From: an uncultured Clostridia bacterium
GTDB lineage: Bacteria; Bacillota; Clostridia; Oscillospirales; Acutalibacteraceae
Reading direction: 5' to 3'
Assembly: GCA_937884975.1 (NCBI GenBank)
Contig: CAKZZS010000014.1
Coordinates: forward strand, 1-47,082
DNA: 47,082 nucleotides
In this document: one piece after another, positions 16,023 through 24,552 of the stretch
Numbering within the stretch: position 1 is the first letter of the stretch
Layout: every line of letters starts with the position of its first letter
The notes under the pieces: generated by a model
Seen by the model: only the letters and a program-made list of their open reading frames with translations
Databases searched by the model: none
Told to the model about the DNA's origin: nothing
Position numbers and translations under genes: made by a program

Positions 16023-17237
16023 TTAAAAAAGTTTTTCAATAACAGCTTTTGCCGTCTCCTCCGCCGTTTCAAGGCTTTTTATTTTTATATCCGCCGCTTT
16101 TTCATAAAATTGTTTTCTTTCTCCAAAAAGCTTTGGAATATCCTTTGACAGAGGTCTGTCGGACGAAATCAGTTCGTCAAGCGGTCTGTCAAGATATACA
16201 AGAATCCCATTCTGCTTTAACGCGTCAACATTTTCTTCCTTGAGAACTGCTCCGCCGCCGACCGAAATTACCGCTCCCGTTTCCTTTGCCGCTTTTAAAA
16301 CCTCGTCGGTTTCCATATTGCGGAAAACCTTTTCGCCGCTTTTAACAATTATTTCCGACGGGGAAAGCGCATTTGTCTTTTTTACCATTTCATCGGTGTC
16401 AAAAAAGGCTCTGTCAAGTCTTTTTGCAACAATTTTTCCGACAGTGGACTTTCCGCAGGACGGCATACCGATAAAGACGATATTTTTCATTTTTTTAATT
16501 ATCTCATCTTCAACCGCCTCGGCTTTTTCGTTTTCAACCGCCTTGCCCGTAAAAAGCTCGGCGCTTTTTTTCGCCTGAAAAACAAGCATTGTTAGTCCGC
16601 CCGAAACGCTGATATTATTTTTCTGCGCCTCAATTAAAAGCGCGGACTTAATCGGATTATAATTTATATCAATTACCGCTTCAAGCCTTTTAAAGCCGTT
16701 AAGCGAAAGAGGCTTTTCGCCGTTGTTCGGATATTTGCCGACAGGCGTTGTGTTTACAATAATACTCGCGTCAGAGTGCCTTGAAAGATTAGAGTAATTG
16801 TTTTCACCGCTTCTTGAAACCGTTATGACCTCGCTTGAACCCAAATCAACAAGCGCCTGTCTTATGCTTAAGGACGCTCCGCCCGAGCCTAAAACCAACG
16901 CCTTTTTATTCTTCGCATCAAAGCCGACCTTTTCAAGCGTCTTGATAAAGCCGAAATAATCCGTATTGTAGCCGTAAAGCGCGCCGTTTTTATTCACAAT
17001 TGTATTTACGCTGCCTATTTCTTCAGCCTTTTTGTCAATAAAGTCAAGGTACGGCATAACCGTCTTTTTAAAGGGAATTGTGACATTCAGCCCGTCAAAA
17101 TCCCTTTCCTTCAGTTTCTTTTCGACCTCGTTCTCCTCAAGCTCAAAAAGCCCGTAGTTATAATCAAAAAAGCGCGAATGAATAAAAGGAGAAAGACTTT
17201 TACCTATTCCCTGACCGATTAAACCGTATTTTTCCAA
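16023..17237 (-). CDS. aroEK: bifunctional shikimate dehydrogenase / shikimate kinase fusion
   Basis: 404 aa in one frame. Residues 1-235 are AroE: GKSLSPFIHS substrate loop, NVTIPFKK with catalytic Lys57, YNTDYFGF with Asp93, LGSGGAS nucleotide-binding turn, and SGGLTMLVFQA at the end. A charged linker (about 232-248) leads to AroK: Walker A GMPSCGKST (257-265), Asp282 in FFDTDEM, Arg306, Gly-rich SVGGGAVL (326-332) and lid Arg361 in SSDRPL. It performs two consecutive steps, 3-dehydroshikimate to shikimate to shikimate 3-phosphate. Unfused enzymes are more usual; no other aro gene is adjacent. No frameshift or internal RBS suggests two separate products. Confidence 0.92.
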   Translation of the reverse strand: MEKYGLIGQGIGKSLSPFIHSRFFDYNYGLFELEENEVEKKLKERDFDGLNVTIPFKKTVMPYLDFIDKKAEEIGSVNTIVNKNGALYGYNTDYFGFIKTLEKVGFDAKNKKALVLGSGGASLSIRQALVDLGSSEVITVSRSGENNYSNLSRHSDASIIVNTTPVGKYPNNGEKPLSLNGFKRLEAVIDINYNPIKSALLIEAQKNNISVSGGLTMLVFQAKKSAELFTGKAVENEKAEAVEDEIIKKMKNIVFIGMPSCGKSTVGKIVAKRLDRAFFDTDEMVKKTNALSPSEIIVKSGEKVFRNMETDEVLKAAKETGAVISVGGGAVLKEENVDALKQNGILVYLDRPLDELISSDRPLSKDIPKLFGERKQFYEKAADIKIKSLETAEETAKAVIEKLF

Positions 17238-17306
17238 AATTACTCACCGCCCTTAAAATTTAAACCCATTTTACCACATAAACACAACTTTTTAAAGGTA
17301 TTTTTA

Positions 17307-17335
17307 TTGACTTTTACGAAAGTGTATTTTAATAT
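17307..17335 (+). promoter_or_regulatory. promoter of metallophosphoesterase operon
   Basis: TTGACT (17307-17312), 17 nt, TAATAT (17330-17335), about 28 nt before the start codon; RBS GGGGGTGCG follows. Confidence 0.65.
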
Positions 17336-17363
17336 TATAGTATAACCTTTTCGGGGGTGCGAA

Positions 17364-18743
17364 ATGGCTGACAAAAACCTTAAGTTTTATCTTATAACCG
17401 ACCTTCACCACTGGGCACAGGCTCAGGGCGTTTCGGGCAAGGGTTACGAAAAGATTTATCACAGCGAACACCGCTGTATGGCTGAAACGGGAGCTATAAT
17501 AAATTCCGCTGTTGACTCGCTTATTGCCGATAAGGAAATTGACATTGTGCTTATTGCCGGCGATATTGTCGCCGACGGCGCAAGGGAAGCGCATGACGAA
17601 ATTATTCCCATCCTCCGCCGCCTTAAGGACGCCGGTAAAAGGGTTTTTCTCATTACCGCAACTCACGATTTTCACGATAAGCCGCTCAAAGCAGTCGGCG
17701 ACAAGGTTGGCAGGGCTACCCCCATTAAGAGGGACGAATTATACGAAATGTATAAGGAATTCGGCAGAAACGAGGCAATTTCAGAACACAGAAAGAGTCA
17801 TTCCTATTCCGTAATGCTAAACGGAAACACACGTCTTTTATGTATGAATGATGACGGAAAGGGCGGCGGAACGGACTTTTGCGGATACTTTGAGGACTGC
17901 GTTGAATGGATTAAGGGTCAGCTTAACGAGGCGAAGGAAAAAGGCGAATACGTCATTGTTATGACCCATCACCCTGCGCTTCCGCCCTCTCCGATTTATC
18001 CGATTTTTTCAAAAAGGGATATGCTCGCAAATTACGAGGAAATGACCACTCTTTTTGCGGATAACGGGGTTAAATATATCTTCACGGGTCATACTCATAT
18101 GACAAATATTGCCGTCAAAACAACCGAAAAGGGAAATGACATTTATGACGTGAATACAGGCTCTCTTGTTGCCTATCCCTGCCCGTACAGAAAGGTTGAA
18201 TTCACCGAAACCGAGGTTAAAATCCGGACGCTTCAGGTTGAAAGCTTTGACTGGGATTTCGGCGGAAAAGAGCCGCTTGAATATGTAAAAGACCATTTTA
18301 ACGAGTTTCTTGAGGACATTTTCTTTGCGCTTGCAAATGACGTTGACCGTATGGCAACTCTCGGAAAAGCGTTTTCACTTAAAAAGGAAGTTGTTTATAA
18401 ATATCAGAAGCCGATGCTGTTTTTAGGCAAAAGACTTAACACGTGGACTCTCGGCGACCTGGGCAAAAGACTCGGCGTAGGAAGAAAAATTGACAAAAGC
18501 GTCAGGGACATTCTTCTTAAGGATTTTCTTATTGAGATTATTGATAACGTCTTCTACGGCGACGAACCGTACACGCCCGACACGCCGATGTATAAATCCG
18601 TCGCCGCGATTACTGACCGCATTTCGGCTCTGACAAGACCTATACCGAAAACCAAAAAGGTTCGCGAAATACTTGCAGTTATAAAGGACGGCGTGCTCTA
18701 TGACGCTCCGCCTGCGGACTGGAACGTAGTTTTACCGAGGTGA
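17364..18743 (+). CDS. calcineurin-like metallophosphoesterase
   Basis: 459 aa. Two-metal-site motifs occur in order: ITDLHHW (Asp-x-His), IAGDIVADG, ATHDFHD in place of the usual GNHD, MTHHPALP and FTGHTH. The catalytic domain covers roughly residues 5-290; the C-terminal ~170 residues are a helical extension I do not recognise. It has no signal peptide. The substrate is unknown (phosphodiester or nucleotide). It is first in an apparent operon with the GDPD-like gene (4 bp gap) and the prepilin peptidase (4 bp overlap). Confidence 0.85.
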   Translation: MADKNLKFYLITDLHHWAQAQGVSGKGYEKIYHSEHRCMAETGAIINSAVDSLIADKEIDIVLIAGDIVADGAREAHDEIIPILRRLKDAGKRVFLITATHDFHDKPLKAVGDKVGRATPIKRDELYEMYKEFGRNEAISEHRKSHSYSVMLNGNTRLLCMNDDGKGGGTDFCGYFEDCVEWIKGQLNEAKEKGEYVIVMTHHPALPPSPIYPIFSKRDMLANYEEMTTLFADNGVKYIFTGHTHMTNIAVKTTEKGNDIYDVNTGSLVAYPCPYRKVEFTETEVKIRTLQVESFDWDFGGKEPLEYVKDHFNEFLEDIFFALANDVDRMATLGKAFSLKKEVVYKYQKPMLFLGKRLNTWTLGDLGKRLGVGRKIDKSVRDILLKDFLIEIIDNVFYGDEPYTPDTPMYKSVAAITDRISALTRPIPKTKKVREILAVIKDGVLYDAPPADWNVVLPR

Positions 18744-18747
18744 TTTT

Positions 18748-19512
18748 ATGAATTTAAGACCCATAAAACGGCTTTTCGTTGCCGGCACGGTTGTTTCCGC
18801 CGTACTCTCAACCGCAAGAAAAAGGCTTGAAACCCAAGCGATTAAATCCGCATACGAGCTGCCCGACTATTTCACCGTCACGGCTCATTCGGGCTGTAAC
18901 GGCACAAAGGATAACACGCTCGAAAGCCTTGAGGAAGCCATAAAATCCGGCGCAGATATAATTGAAATGGATATTCTTGACGATGAAAGCGGAACGGTCC
19001 TTGTGACCCACGACTATGAACCCGAGGGCGTTTATCCCACCTTTGAGGAAGCGCTTAAATTTATAAAGGAACGTTCTGACTCCGTTAAGATAAATGTTGA
19101 CTTAAAGCGCAGTCACGTTTCCTTTGCCGCCGATGAAATAATCCGTTCTCTGAATATGGAAAACAGGTGCTTTTTCACGGGCGTAAATGAAGAGGATGTT
19201 CAGACTGTTGCGCCTATGGTCAGCATACCGTACTACATAAATATAAAGCCCTCCGTAACGGATATTTTTAACGAGGAATACTGGATTTCGGTCGCTTCAA
19301 GGGTAAATATGCTCGGCGGTATCGGAGTGAACTGTGATTTCAAATTCATTTCCAAAAAGGGAGCAGAAATCTTAAAAAAGAATTCGCTTCTCGTCTCCGT
19401 ATTCACTCCCGAAACAAATATTGAGCTTGACTACGCTCTTACTCTTTCACCCGACAATATTACAACGCGTAATCCGCAATATATTTTACAGAAAAGGGGT
19501 ATTAAAAAATGA
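18748..19512 (+). CDS. glycerophosphodiester phosphodiesterase-like protein
   Basis: 254 aa TIM-barrel protein with a short hydrophobic N-terminus (VAGTVVSAVL). The GDPD motifs are recognisable: TAHSGCNGTKDNTLES in place of HRG...PENT, GADIIEMDI (metal-binding Glu and Asp) and VLVTHDY (second catalytic His). The Arg of HRG is replaced by Ser, so activity or substrate may differ from GlpQ/UgpQ, which hydrolyse glycerophosphodiesters to glycerol-3-phosphate. The C-terminal FTPETN...PDNITTRNP resembles the end of the family, where the last strand binds substrate. It is cotranscribed with the phosphoesterase and prepilin peptidase. Confidence 0.75.
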   Translation: MNLRPIKRLFVAGTVVSAVLSTARKRLETQAIKSAYELPDYFTVTAHSGCNGTKDNTLESLEEAIKSGADIIEMDILDDESGTVLVTHDYEPEGVYPTFEEALKFIKERSDSVKINVDLKRSHVSFAADEIIRSLNMENRCFFTGVNEEDVQTVAPMVSIPYYINIKPSVTDIFNEEYWISVASRVNMLGGIGVNCDFKFISKKGAEILKKNSLLVSVFTPETNIELDYALTLSPDNITTRNPQYILQKRGIKK

Positions 19513-20567
19513 ATTCGTTTGAACTTATTCAGGAAATTTATCTTTCCGTTGTCATTTTCCTGATAGGAATTGTAATCGGAAGCTTTCTCAACGTCCTTAT
19601 TTACCGTCTGCCGATAGGTCTTGACTTCAAAAAGGGCTCATCCTTCTGCCCTCACTGCAAGCACGACCTTAAATGGTACGACCTGTTTCCGCTGTTTTCT
19701 TACATATTCCTTCGCGGAAAATGCCGCTACTGCAAGGCAAAGATTTCTCCGCAGTACCCGATAGTCGAAGCGCTCAACGGCATTATGTACGTTCTTGCGT
19801 TTTTATTCCTTACGGGCGGCGAATTAAAGCCCGAGCTTGTCGGCTACTTTATTATTCTCTCCTGCCTTATAGTGCTTTCCTGGACCGATTTCAAGCACAA
19901 CATTATCCCCGATTCAATGTGGATTTGCATTTTAATCGGCGGTGTAGAGATATACATCTGTGACGTAATTCGAAACGGCTTTGACAAGGACGTGCTTATT
20001 GAAAAGCTCATAGGTCTTGTTCTTATATCGGGAGTGCTTTTCCTTCTCGGAATTATCTTCGAAAAGCTCAAGGGCATTGAAGCAATAGGCGGCGGCGATA
20101 TAAAGCTTATGGCTGCGGCAGGCTTCGCTCTCGGCTGGAAATCAGCCGTTCTCGCAACTCTTTTCGGAACCGTCTTCGGTCTTATCTTCACCCTTGTTTA
20201 TCTCTCCGTAGCGACCAGAAAAGAGCAGAAGGAAAAGGGACTTAATCCCAAGGAAGAAAAGAAAAAGAAAAAAGAGGAGCTTCAAAAGGCGCGTCAGGAA
20301 GCGCAAAAGGCTGAACCCGTAAATAAAATCGCCCAGAAGGTTAAGGCGCAGCGCGCGCTTGAGAAAAAAGAGGAAGAAACCGCCGAAGACGTTATTGAAG
20401 AAGCCGAGGAAGCAGTCGGCGACGAAAACGAATTCGGAGAAGAATACCACGGCAAAGAGGTTCCCTTCGGCCCTCATCTTGCGTTCGGAATTGCGCTCGC
20501 GCTCTTCCTCGGTCAGAGAATTATTCAATGGTACATTGATATGGTTGTTGACGGACTGATGAACTAA
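19509..20567 (+). CDS. prepilin peptidase (A24) with a large charged insertion
   Basis: 352 aa membrane aspartyl protease. The N-terminal GSFLNVLIYRLP, the zinc-type Cys motif C47-x2-C50...C72-x2-C75 (usual for N-methylating prepilin peptidases), catalytic Asp127 in SWTDFKHNIIPD and Asp197 in GGGDIKLMAA are all present. Between the penultimate helices, residues about 237-317 form an extremely charged Lys/Glu/Ala-rich coiled-coil-like segment absent from typical enzymes. After it the family motif PFGPHLAFGIAL resumes. It processes type IV pilin/competence pseudopilin leaders; no pilus genes are in the window. ATGA overlap with the preceding gene. Confidence 0.88.
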   Translation: MNSFELIQEIYLSVVIFLIGIVIGSFLNVLIYRLPIGLDFKKGSSFCPHCKHDLKWYDLFPLFSYIFLRGKCRYCKAKISPQYPIVEALNGIMYVLAFLFLTGGELKPELVGYFIILSCLIVLSWTDFKHNIIPDSMWICILIGGVEIYICDVIRNGFDKDVLIEKLIGLVLISGVLFLLGIIFEKLKGIEAIGGGDIKLMAAAGFALGWKSAVLATLFGTVFGLIFTLVYLSVATRKEQKEKGLNPKEEKKKKKEELQKARQEAQKAEPVNKIAQKVKAQRALEKKEEETAEDVIEEAEEAVGDENEFGEEYHGKEVPFGPHLAFGIALALFLGQRIIQWYIDMVVDGLMN

Positions 20568-20585
20568 CTTAATAATAATCTTAAC

Positions 20586-20617
20586 AAAGGGGACACGGAG
20601 TTGACCGTGTCCCCTTT
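20586..20617 (+). terminator. terminator of prepilin peptidase operon
   Basis: 13-bp stem AAAGGGGACACGG / CCGTGTCCCCTTT, loop AGTTGA, followed by T-rich sequence, 18 bp after the stop. Confidence 0.85.
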
Positions 20618-20632
20618 TTATATGACTTTTAA

Positions 20633-20730
20633 CACAAAGAAAAAAGCCGATGGCGTTTTTCATTTCACAAAGAAAAAAGCCGATGGCGTTTTTCATTTCA
20701 CAAAGAAAAAAGCCGATGCAAATGCATCGG
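20633..20730 (-). repeat. tandem 33-bp terminator-like repeats
   Basis: Two perfect 33-bp direct repeats (20633-20665, 20666-20698), each with AAAAAAGCC-GAT-GGCGTTTTT. A third partial copy follows, in which the hairpin is GCCGATGC, loop AAAT, GCATCGGC (about 20711-20730). On the minus strand each hairpin ends in a T-run. They form stacked intrinsic terminators for the lipoprotein gene at 20894, with copies apparently made by slippage of the original. The remaining gap 20731-20893 is AT-rich; I see nothing else in it. Confidence 0.75.
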
Positions 20731-20893
20731 CGTCTTTCTGGAAAGAGAAAAATAAAGAATATTTTGGATTGGCTTTCGGGAGAATTCTCTCCCTCTTGTC
20801 AACTATATATTACCAACCCATTTTGTCAAACCAATCACAAAAATATGAACAAATTGTAAACAAATTTCATTTTTTTGGATTTTTTTACTCTTT

Positions 20894-21445
20894 TTAACTG
20901 ATTCCCACCGTTTCAAGCTCGGGTTTTGCGTTTAAAATACGTTCAATTTCGAAATACGCATAGGTCGGAACCGCCGTATTGTCGTCATTGTAAAGCGTGC
21001 CGAGAAGATCCTGAAGATAAGTAAAAATCGGGTCGCCCTCTTTGGCGATTTTAAGCTTTCCCGTAACCTCAACCCAGGTTTTTTCCTCGGGAAGGTCGCC
21101 GTCATATACAACAACAAAGCCCGGAGTCGTTCCGCTTCCGCAGCAGCCCGGTCCGTAACGGCAAACCCAATTATAATTCACCTTGCCGTCCTCGGGGTCA
21201 GCCTGATTAAGAACAAAGCCGACATATTTTACATAATCGTATTCGTCAATATAACGCTTCGTTTCCCTATACATACTGTCAACCGACGCTACGAAGGTAT
21301 TTTCACGCACCGTAAACACGTTTTCAAGGGTTTCAACGGTTGTCTGCTTTTCCTTTCTCGCCTTTTCGACAACGCTGTTTCCCGTGCAGGACGAAAGCGA
21401 AAGAACCATAACCGCCGAAAGAACCAAACATATTATTTTTTTCAT
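20894..21445 (-). CDS. lipoprotein, probably zinc-linked (related to the one at 24611)
   Basis: 183 aa with a lipoprotein signal (MKKIICLVLSAVMVLSLSSC, lipobox LSSC). The mature part includes DYVKYVGFVLN, CRYGPGCCGSGTTPGFVV, W-EVTGKL and AYFEIERIL. The order of Gly-rich strand, Cys-Cys turn and W-EV-G strand parallels the lipoprotein at 24611-25096. Both recall the C-terminal domain of TIGR03943/DUF1980 (YcgQ-like) proteins, a domain known near metal transporters. It follows znuB on the same strand by 33 bp, so it is probably the last gene of the zinc operon. Metal binding by the Cys cluster is inference. Confidence 0.65.
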   Translation of the reverse strand: MKKIICLVLSAVMVLSLSSCTGNSVVEKARKEKQTTVETLENVFTVRENTFVASVDSMYRETKRYIDEYDYVKYVGFVLNQADPEDGKVNYNWVCRYGPGCCGSGTTPGFVVVYDGDLPEEKTWVEVTGKLKIAKEGDPIFTYLQDLLGTLYNDDNTAVPTYAYFEIERILNAKPELETVGIS

Positions 21446-21478
21446 AACACACCTCTTCTTAAGAAAGCTGTAAGTGTA

Positions 21479-22330
21479 TTATACCGCCTTTTTACGCTTT
21501 ATGCAAGTGGCGATAACGCTGAACGCAAGGAACAGAAGAAGGTTACAAAGCACAATTGACGAGCCTGTAGGCGTGCCGAGAAGAATGCCTGCAATAATGC
21601 CTGCAATACAGCAAATAATCGAAATAATTGCGGAGAGTATAACAACTCCCTTAAAGCTCTTACAAAGCCTCATTGACGTGAGCGCAGGGAAAATAATAAG
21701 CGCGGAAATAAGAAGTGTGCCCATTATTTTCATACCCATTACAATTGTGACCGCCGTAAGAAACGCAATAAGCATATTGTAAAGTCCGCTTTTTGTGCCC
21801 GTGGCTTTTGCAAAGGTTTCGTCAAAGGTAACGGCAAAAATGCGGTTGTAAAAGAAAATGAACATTACAAGCACGACGACTGAAAGGAGAATCGACGGCA
21901 ATACCTCGCTCTTTTTAATCGTAAGAAGCGAACCGAACATAAAATTACATACGTCCACGCTTGACGAATTAGTCGAGGTATATGACATTGTATAACCTAT
22001 TGCAAGCGCGCTTGTTGAAATGAGCGCAATTGCGGAGTCGCCCTTGATTTTACTGCTTTCGTTAAGCCTTAAGAGTAAAAACGCCGCAAGCACGACAACA
22101 GGTATGGAAATGAGCATTGACTTATTTGTAAGATTAAGCGCGGCAGCAACTGCAAGAGTGCCGAAGCCGACGTGTGAAAGTCCGTCGCCTATCATTGAAT
22201 ATCTTTTTAATACGAGGCTCACTCCGAGAAGCGACGAGCAAAGCGATACAATAATACCGACTATAAAAGCGTACTGAATAAAGGGAAGCTTAAAATATTC
22301 GAGAAACTGCGCAAAGGTCATATCCATCAC
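21479..22330 (-). CDS. znuB: zinc ABC transporter permease
   Basis: 283 aa with eight to nine hydrophobic segments, the ABC-3 (ZnuB/MntB) type: YSMIGDGLSHVGFGTLAVAAAL near the N-terminus and MKIMGTLLISALIIFPALTSMRL later are the conserved helices of the family. It overlaps znuC by ATGA. The specificity for zinc rather than manganese is inferred from the locus. Confidence 0.88.
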   Translation of the reverse strand: MMDMTFAQFLEYFKLPFIQYAFIVGIIVSLCSSLLGVSLVLKRYSMIGDGLSHVGFGTLAVAAALNLTNKSMLISIPVVVLAAFLLLRLNESSKIKGDSAIALISTSALAIGYTMSYTSTNSSSVDVCNFMFGSLLTIKKSEVLPSILLSVVVLVMFIFFYNRIFAVTFDETFAKATGTKSGLYNMLIAFLTAVTIVMGMKIMGTLLISALIIFPALTSMRLCKSFKGVVILSAIISIICCIAGIIAGILLGTPTGSSIVLCNLLLFLAFSVIATCIKRKKAV

Positions 22331-23028
22331 TCATCACCTCCGATAAACGCCTTTCCTATCGGACTTTTAACATAATCCGCGGTAGTGCCGAAAAACAGCG
22401 GCTTATGGCTCATGTGGAGAATATGGCTTGAATACTCAACCGCCGCGTTTATATCGTGGGAAACCATTATTATCGTAATTCCGCTTTTATTAAGCTCGGA
22501 AATAAGCGCATAAAAATCCATCGTAACCTTGGGGTCAAGTCCTGCCGTCGGCTCGTCAAGAAGCAGCAGCTTTTCCGTAGCGCATAAAGCGCGGGCAAGC
22601 AGAACTCTCTGCTGCTGACCGCCCGAAAGCTCCCTGTAGCAACGCTTTTTAAGCTTTGAAATTCCGAGTCTTTCAATATTCTTTTCGGCAACCGCCTTAT
22701 CTTCCTTTGTAAAAAACGGCTTTCTGCCGAGCTTATTAAGACAGCCCGAAAGCACAACCTCAAAAACGGACGCCGGAAAATCCTTCTGCGCGCTGGTCTG
22801 CTGGGGAAGATATCCGATTTCCCTTTGCTCAAGTCCGTCGCCGAAAGCCACCGAACCGTCGGACGGAGTTTTAAGTCCCAGAAGCGTTTTAACAAGCGTA
22901 CTTTTACCCGAACCGTTTTCGCCCACTACGCAAAGATAATCGCCCTTATTGACCTGAAAATTAAGGTCGGATACGATTATCGAGCCGTCATAAGCAAGCG
23001 AAACGTTATCGCATTTAATCTGTGCCAC
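22327..23028 (-). CDS. znuC: zinc ABC transporter ATP-binding protein
   Basis: 233 aa. Walker A GENGSGKSTLV, Q-loop LPQQTSAQ, signature LSGGQQQR, Walker B LLLLDEPTAGLD and MVSHD. It belongs to the ABC-3 metal group. The gene lies 1 bp downstream of the znuA stop and overlaps znuB. Confidence 0.9.
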   Translation of the reverse strand: MAQIKCDNVSLAYDGSIIVSDLNFQVNKGDYLCVVGENGSGKSTLVKTLLGLKTPSDGSVAFGDGLEQREIGYLPQQTSAQKDFPASVFEVVLSGCLNKLGRKPFFTKEDKAVAEKNIERLGISKLKKRCYRELSGGQQQRVLLARALCATEKLLLLDEPTAGLDPKVTMDFYALISELNKSGITIIMVSHDINAAVEYSSHILHMSHKPLFFGTTADYVKSPIGKAFIGGDE

Positions 23029-23029
23029 T

Positions 23030-23986
23030 TTAATTAAGCGCCTCCTTCAAAGCCGAAAGATTTCTGTTCATCAGTTCAATATATCCCACTCCGTTTTCAA
23101 AATCTTCAGCCGAAACGTTATGACAGGAATGAAGCTCCATTGCCTTTGCGCTTGTAGACTGGAGAACCGTGTTTACAACCGTTTTCTGCGAAAATTCAAT
23201 ATAGAAAATCACGGGGATATTTTCGTCGTTTACTTTATTTATAAGGTATTTTACCGTGTTTGCGCTCGGGTCCGTTGAAGCCGAGCAGCCCGCAAATGCG
23301 GCGGAATATTTAAGAGAGTACTCGTCACACAGATACCTGAACGGGAAGCGGTCCGCAACAACAATTCTGTCGCGTTTTGCGGTAGATACCGTATCCCTGA
23401 ACGCCTTGTCAAGCTCGTTTAACTTTTCAACATACGCAGCAGTATTGGCTTTATACGTTTCTGCATTCCTGCTGTCCTTTTTACAGACTGCGTCACTTAT
23501 AGCTTCAACGATTTTTACGGCGTTTACGGGTGAGGTCCAGACGTGCTCGTCATATTCAATAACTGCGCCGCCCTCTTCTTCCTCTTCTTCCTCTTCTTCC
23601 ATTCCCTCGACTATTTCCTCTTCCTTTGCGTCAACGAGGTCAATAAGAGAAATGACAGTCACCTTATCAGCGTCAAGCGAATCGAGTACCTTTTCAACCC
23701 ATTTTTCACTTTCTCCGCCGATACAAATAAAAATATCGGCGCTCTGAATGCTGAGTATATCAGCAGTGCTCGGCTCAAATGAATGGGATTCGCTGCCCAA
23801 AGGGAGAAGCATTTTCAAATTTGCGTTTTCCCCGACAATCTGCCTTGTAAAATCATATGGCGGAAAAATCGTTGTGACTATATTAAGTCCGCCCGTTTTT
23901 TCCTTATAGGTATCGTCTCTTTTGCAGGCGGAGAACACGCTCAAAGTAAAAACCAATACAAGAATAAGACATACTGCTTTTTTCAT
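23030..23986 (-). CDS. znuA: zinc-binding lipoprotein of ABC transporter, with poly-Glu loop
   Basis: 318 aa from the ATG at 23986, preceded by AAAGGAGG and overlapping the zur stop (ATGA). Lipobox VFSAC. Cluster A-1 substrate-binding protein: PLGSESHSFEPST (first His ligand), DEHVWTSPVNA (second His), VVADRFPFRYL (Asp where many relatives have His) and VIFYIEFSQKTVV (acidic ligand). Between the first two ligands the usual His-rich loop is replaced by an acidic one with nine consecutive Glu, encoded by three perfect 9-bp repeats at 23573-23599. It captures extracellular zinc for ZnuBC. Confidence 0.88.
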   Translation of the reverse strand: MKKAVCLILVLVFTLSVFSACKRDDTYKEKTGGLNIVTTIFPPYDFTRQIVGENANLKMLLPLGSESHSFEPSTADILSIQSADIFICIGGESEKWVEKVLDSLDADKVTVISLIDLVDAKEEEIVEGMEEEEEEEEEGGAVIEYDEHVWTSPVNAVKIVEAISDAVCKKDSRNAETYKANTAAYVEKLNELDKAFRDTVSTAKRDRIVVADRFPFRYLCDEYSLKYSAAFAGCSASTDPSANTVKYLINKVNDENIPVIFYIEFSQKTVVNTVLQSTSAKAMELHSCHNVSAEDFENGVGYIELMNRNLSALKEALN

Positions 23987-24387
23987 TTCTTTTCCTCCTT
24001 TGCGCACTGCGAGCAAATCCCGTAAATTACGGTTTTGCCTTTATCAAGAATAAAATCGTGATTTTTAAGAAGATGGTCTGCAAGGCAGTCAAGATAATCG
24101 CATTCCATATGGATAAGCGTGCCGCAGACGGAGCATCTCAAATGATGGTGCTCGGCGCAGTGAGTGTCGGCAAGCTGATAGCACGCGCTCGTGTTATCGC
24201 CGAGAGTAAAACGGCGAAGAGTCCCGTCGTTTGTCATTTTTTCAAGGTGACGGTAGACTGTGGTTTTTCCTACCCTGTTACCCTGATTTAAAAGAATCAT
24301 ATAAATTTCATCCGCAGTAACATGAGCGCCCTTGCTTTCTTTAAGAACGGAAAGAATCGCGTCAAGCTGCTTTGTATTATAGCCCAT
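23983..24387 (-). CDS. zur: Fur-family zinc uptake regulator (Zur-like)
   Basis: 134 aa from the ATG at 24387 (GAGGGAG upstream). N-terminal winged helix (GAHVTADEIYMILLNQGNRVGKTTVYRHLEKM), then HCAEHHHLRCSVCGTLIHMEC and a terminal GICSQC. The two CxxC pairs make the structural zinc site; the His-rich segment is the sensing site. First gene of the znu operon, which points to Zur rather than Fur or PerR. The palindrome 24 bp upstream of its start is a good candidate for its own binding site. Confidence 0.88.
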   Translation of the reverse strand: MGYNTKQLDAILSVLKESKGAHVTADEIYMILLNQGNRVGKTTVYRHLEKMTNDGTLRRFTLGDNTSACYQLADTHCAEHHHLRCSVCGTLIHMECDYLDCLADHLLKNHDFILDKGKTVIYGICSQCAKEEKK

Positions 24388-24410
24388 AAATACTCCCTCG
24401 TTTTTGAAAA

Positions 24411-24425
24411 TGAAAACCGTTTTCA
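24411..24425. promoter_or_regulatory. Zur/Fur-type 7-1-7 operator
   Basis: Perfect inverted repeat TGAAAACCGTTTTCA immediately downstream of the -10 box, covering the likely transcription start of zur-znuACB. The 7-1-7 geometry is that of Fur-family boxes. Confidence 0.8.
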
Positions 24426-24454
24426 ATTTTAGTATAGAAATGACGTATTGTCAA
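24426..24454 (-). promoter_or_regulatory. promoter of zur-znuACB operon
   Basis: Minus strand TTGACA (24449-24454), 17 nt, TAAAAT (24426-24431). Confidence 0.8.
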
Positions 24455-24552
24455 GCCTTTTTTAAGAAAATTATACTTTTTTGATAGGTTTTTAAGGGCA
24501 TTAAAAATCATTGAAATAATAAAAACAATTTGTAAATAATGAAAAAGAAATA

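Noticed and set aside
16230..16500. Separate aroK gene starting at the Met near residue 250
   Set aside because: No ribosome binding site before that codon and the linker is continuous in frame with AroE.
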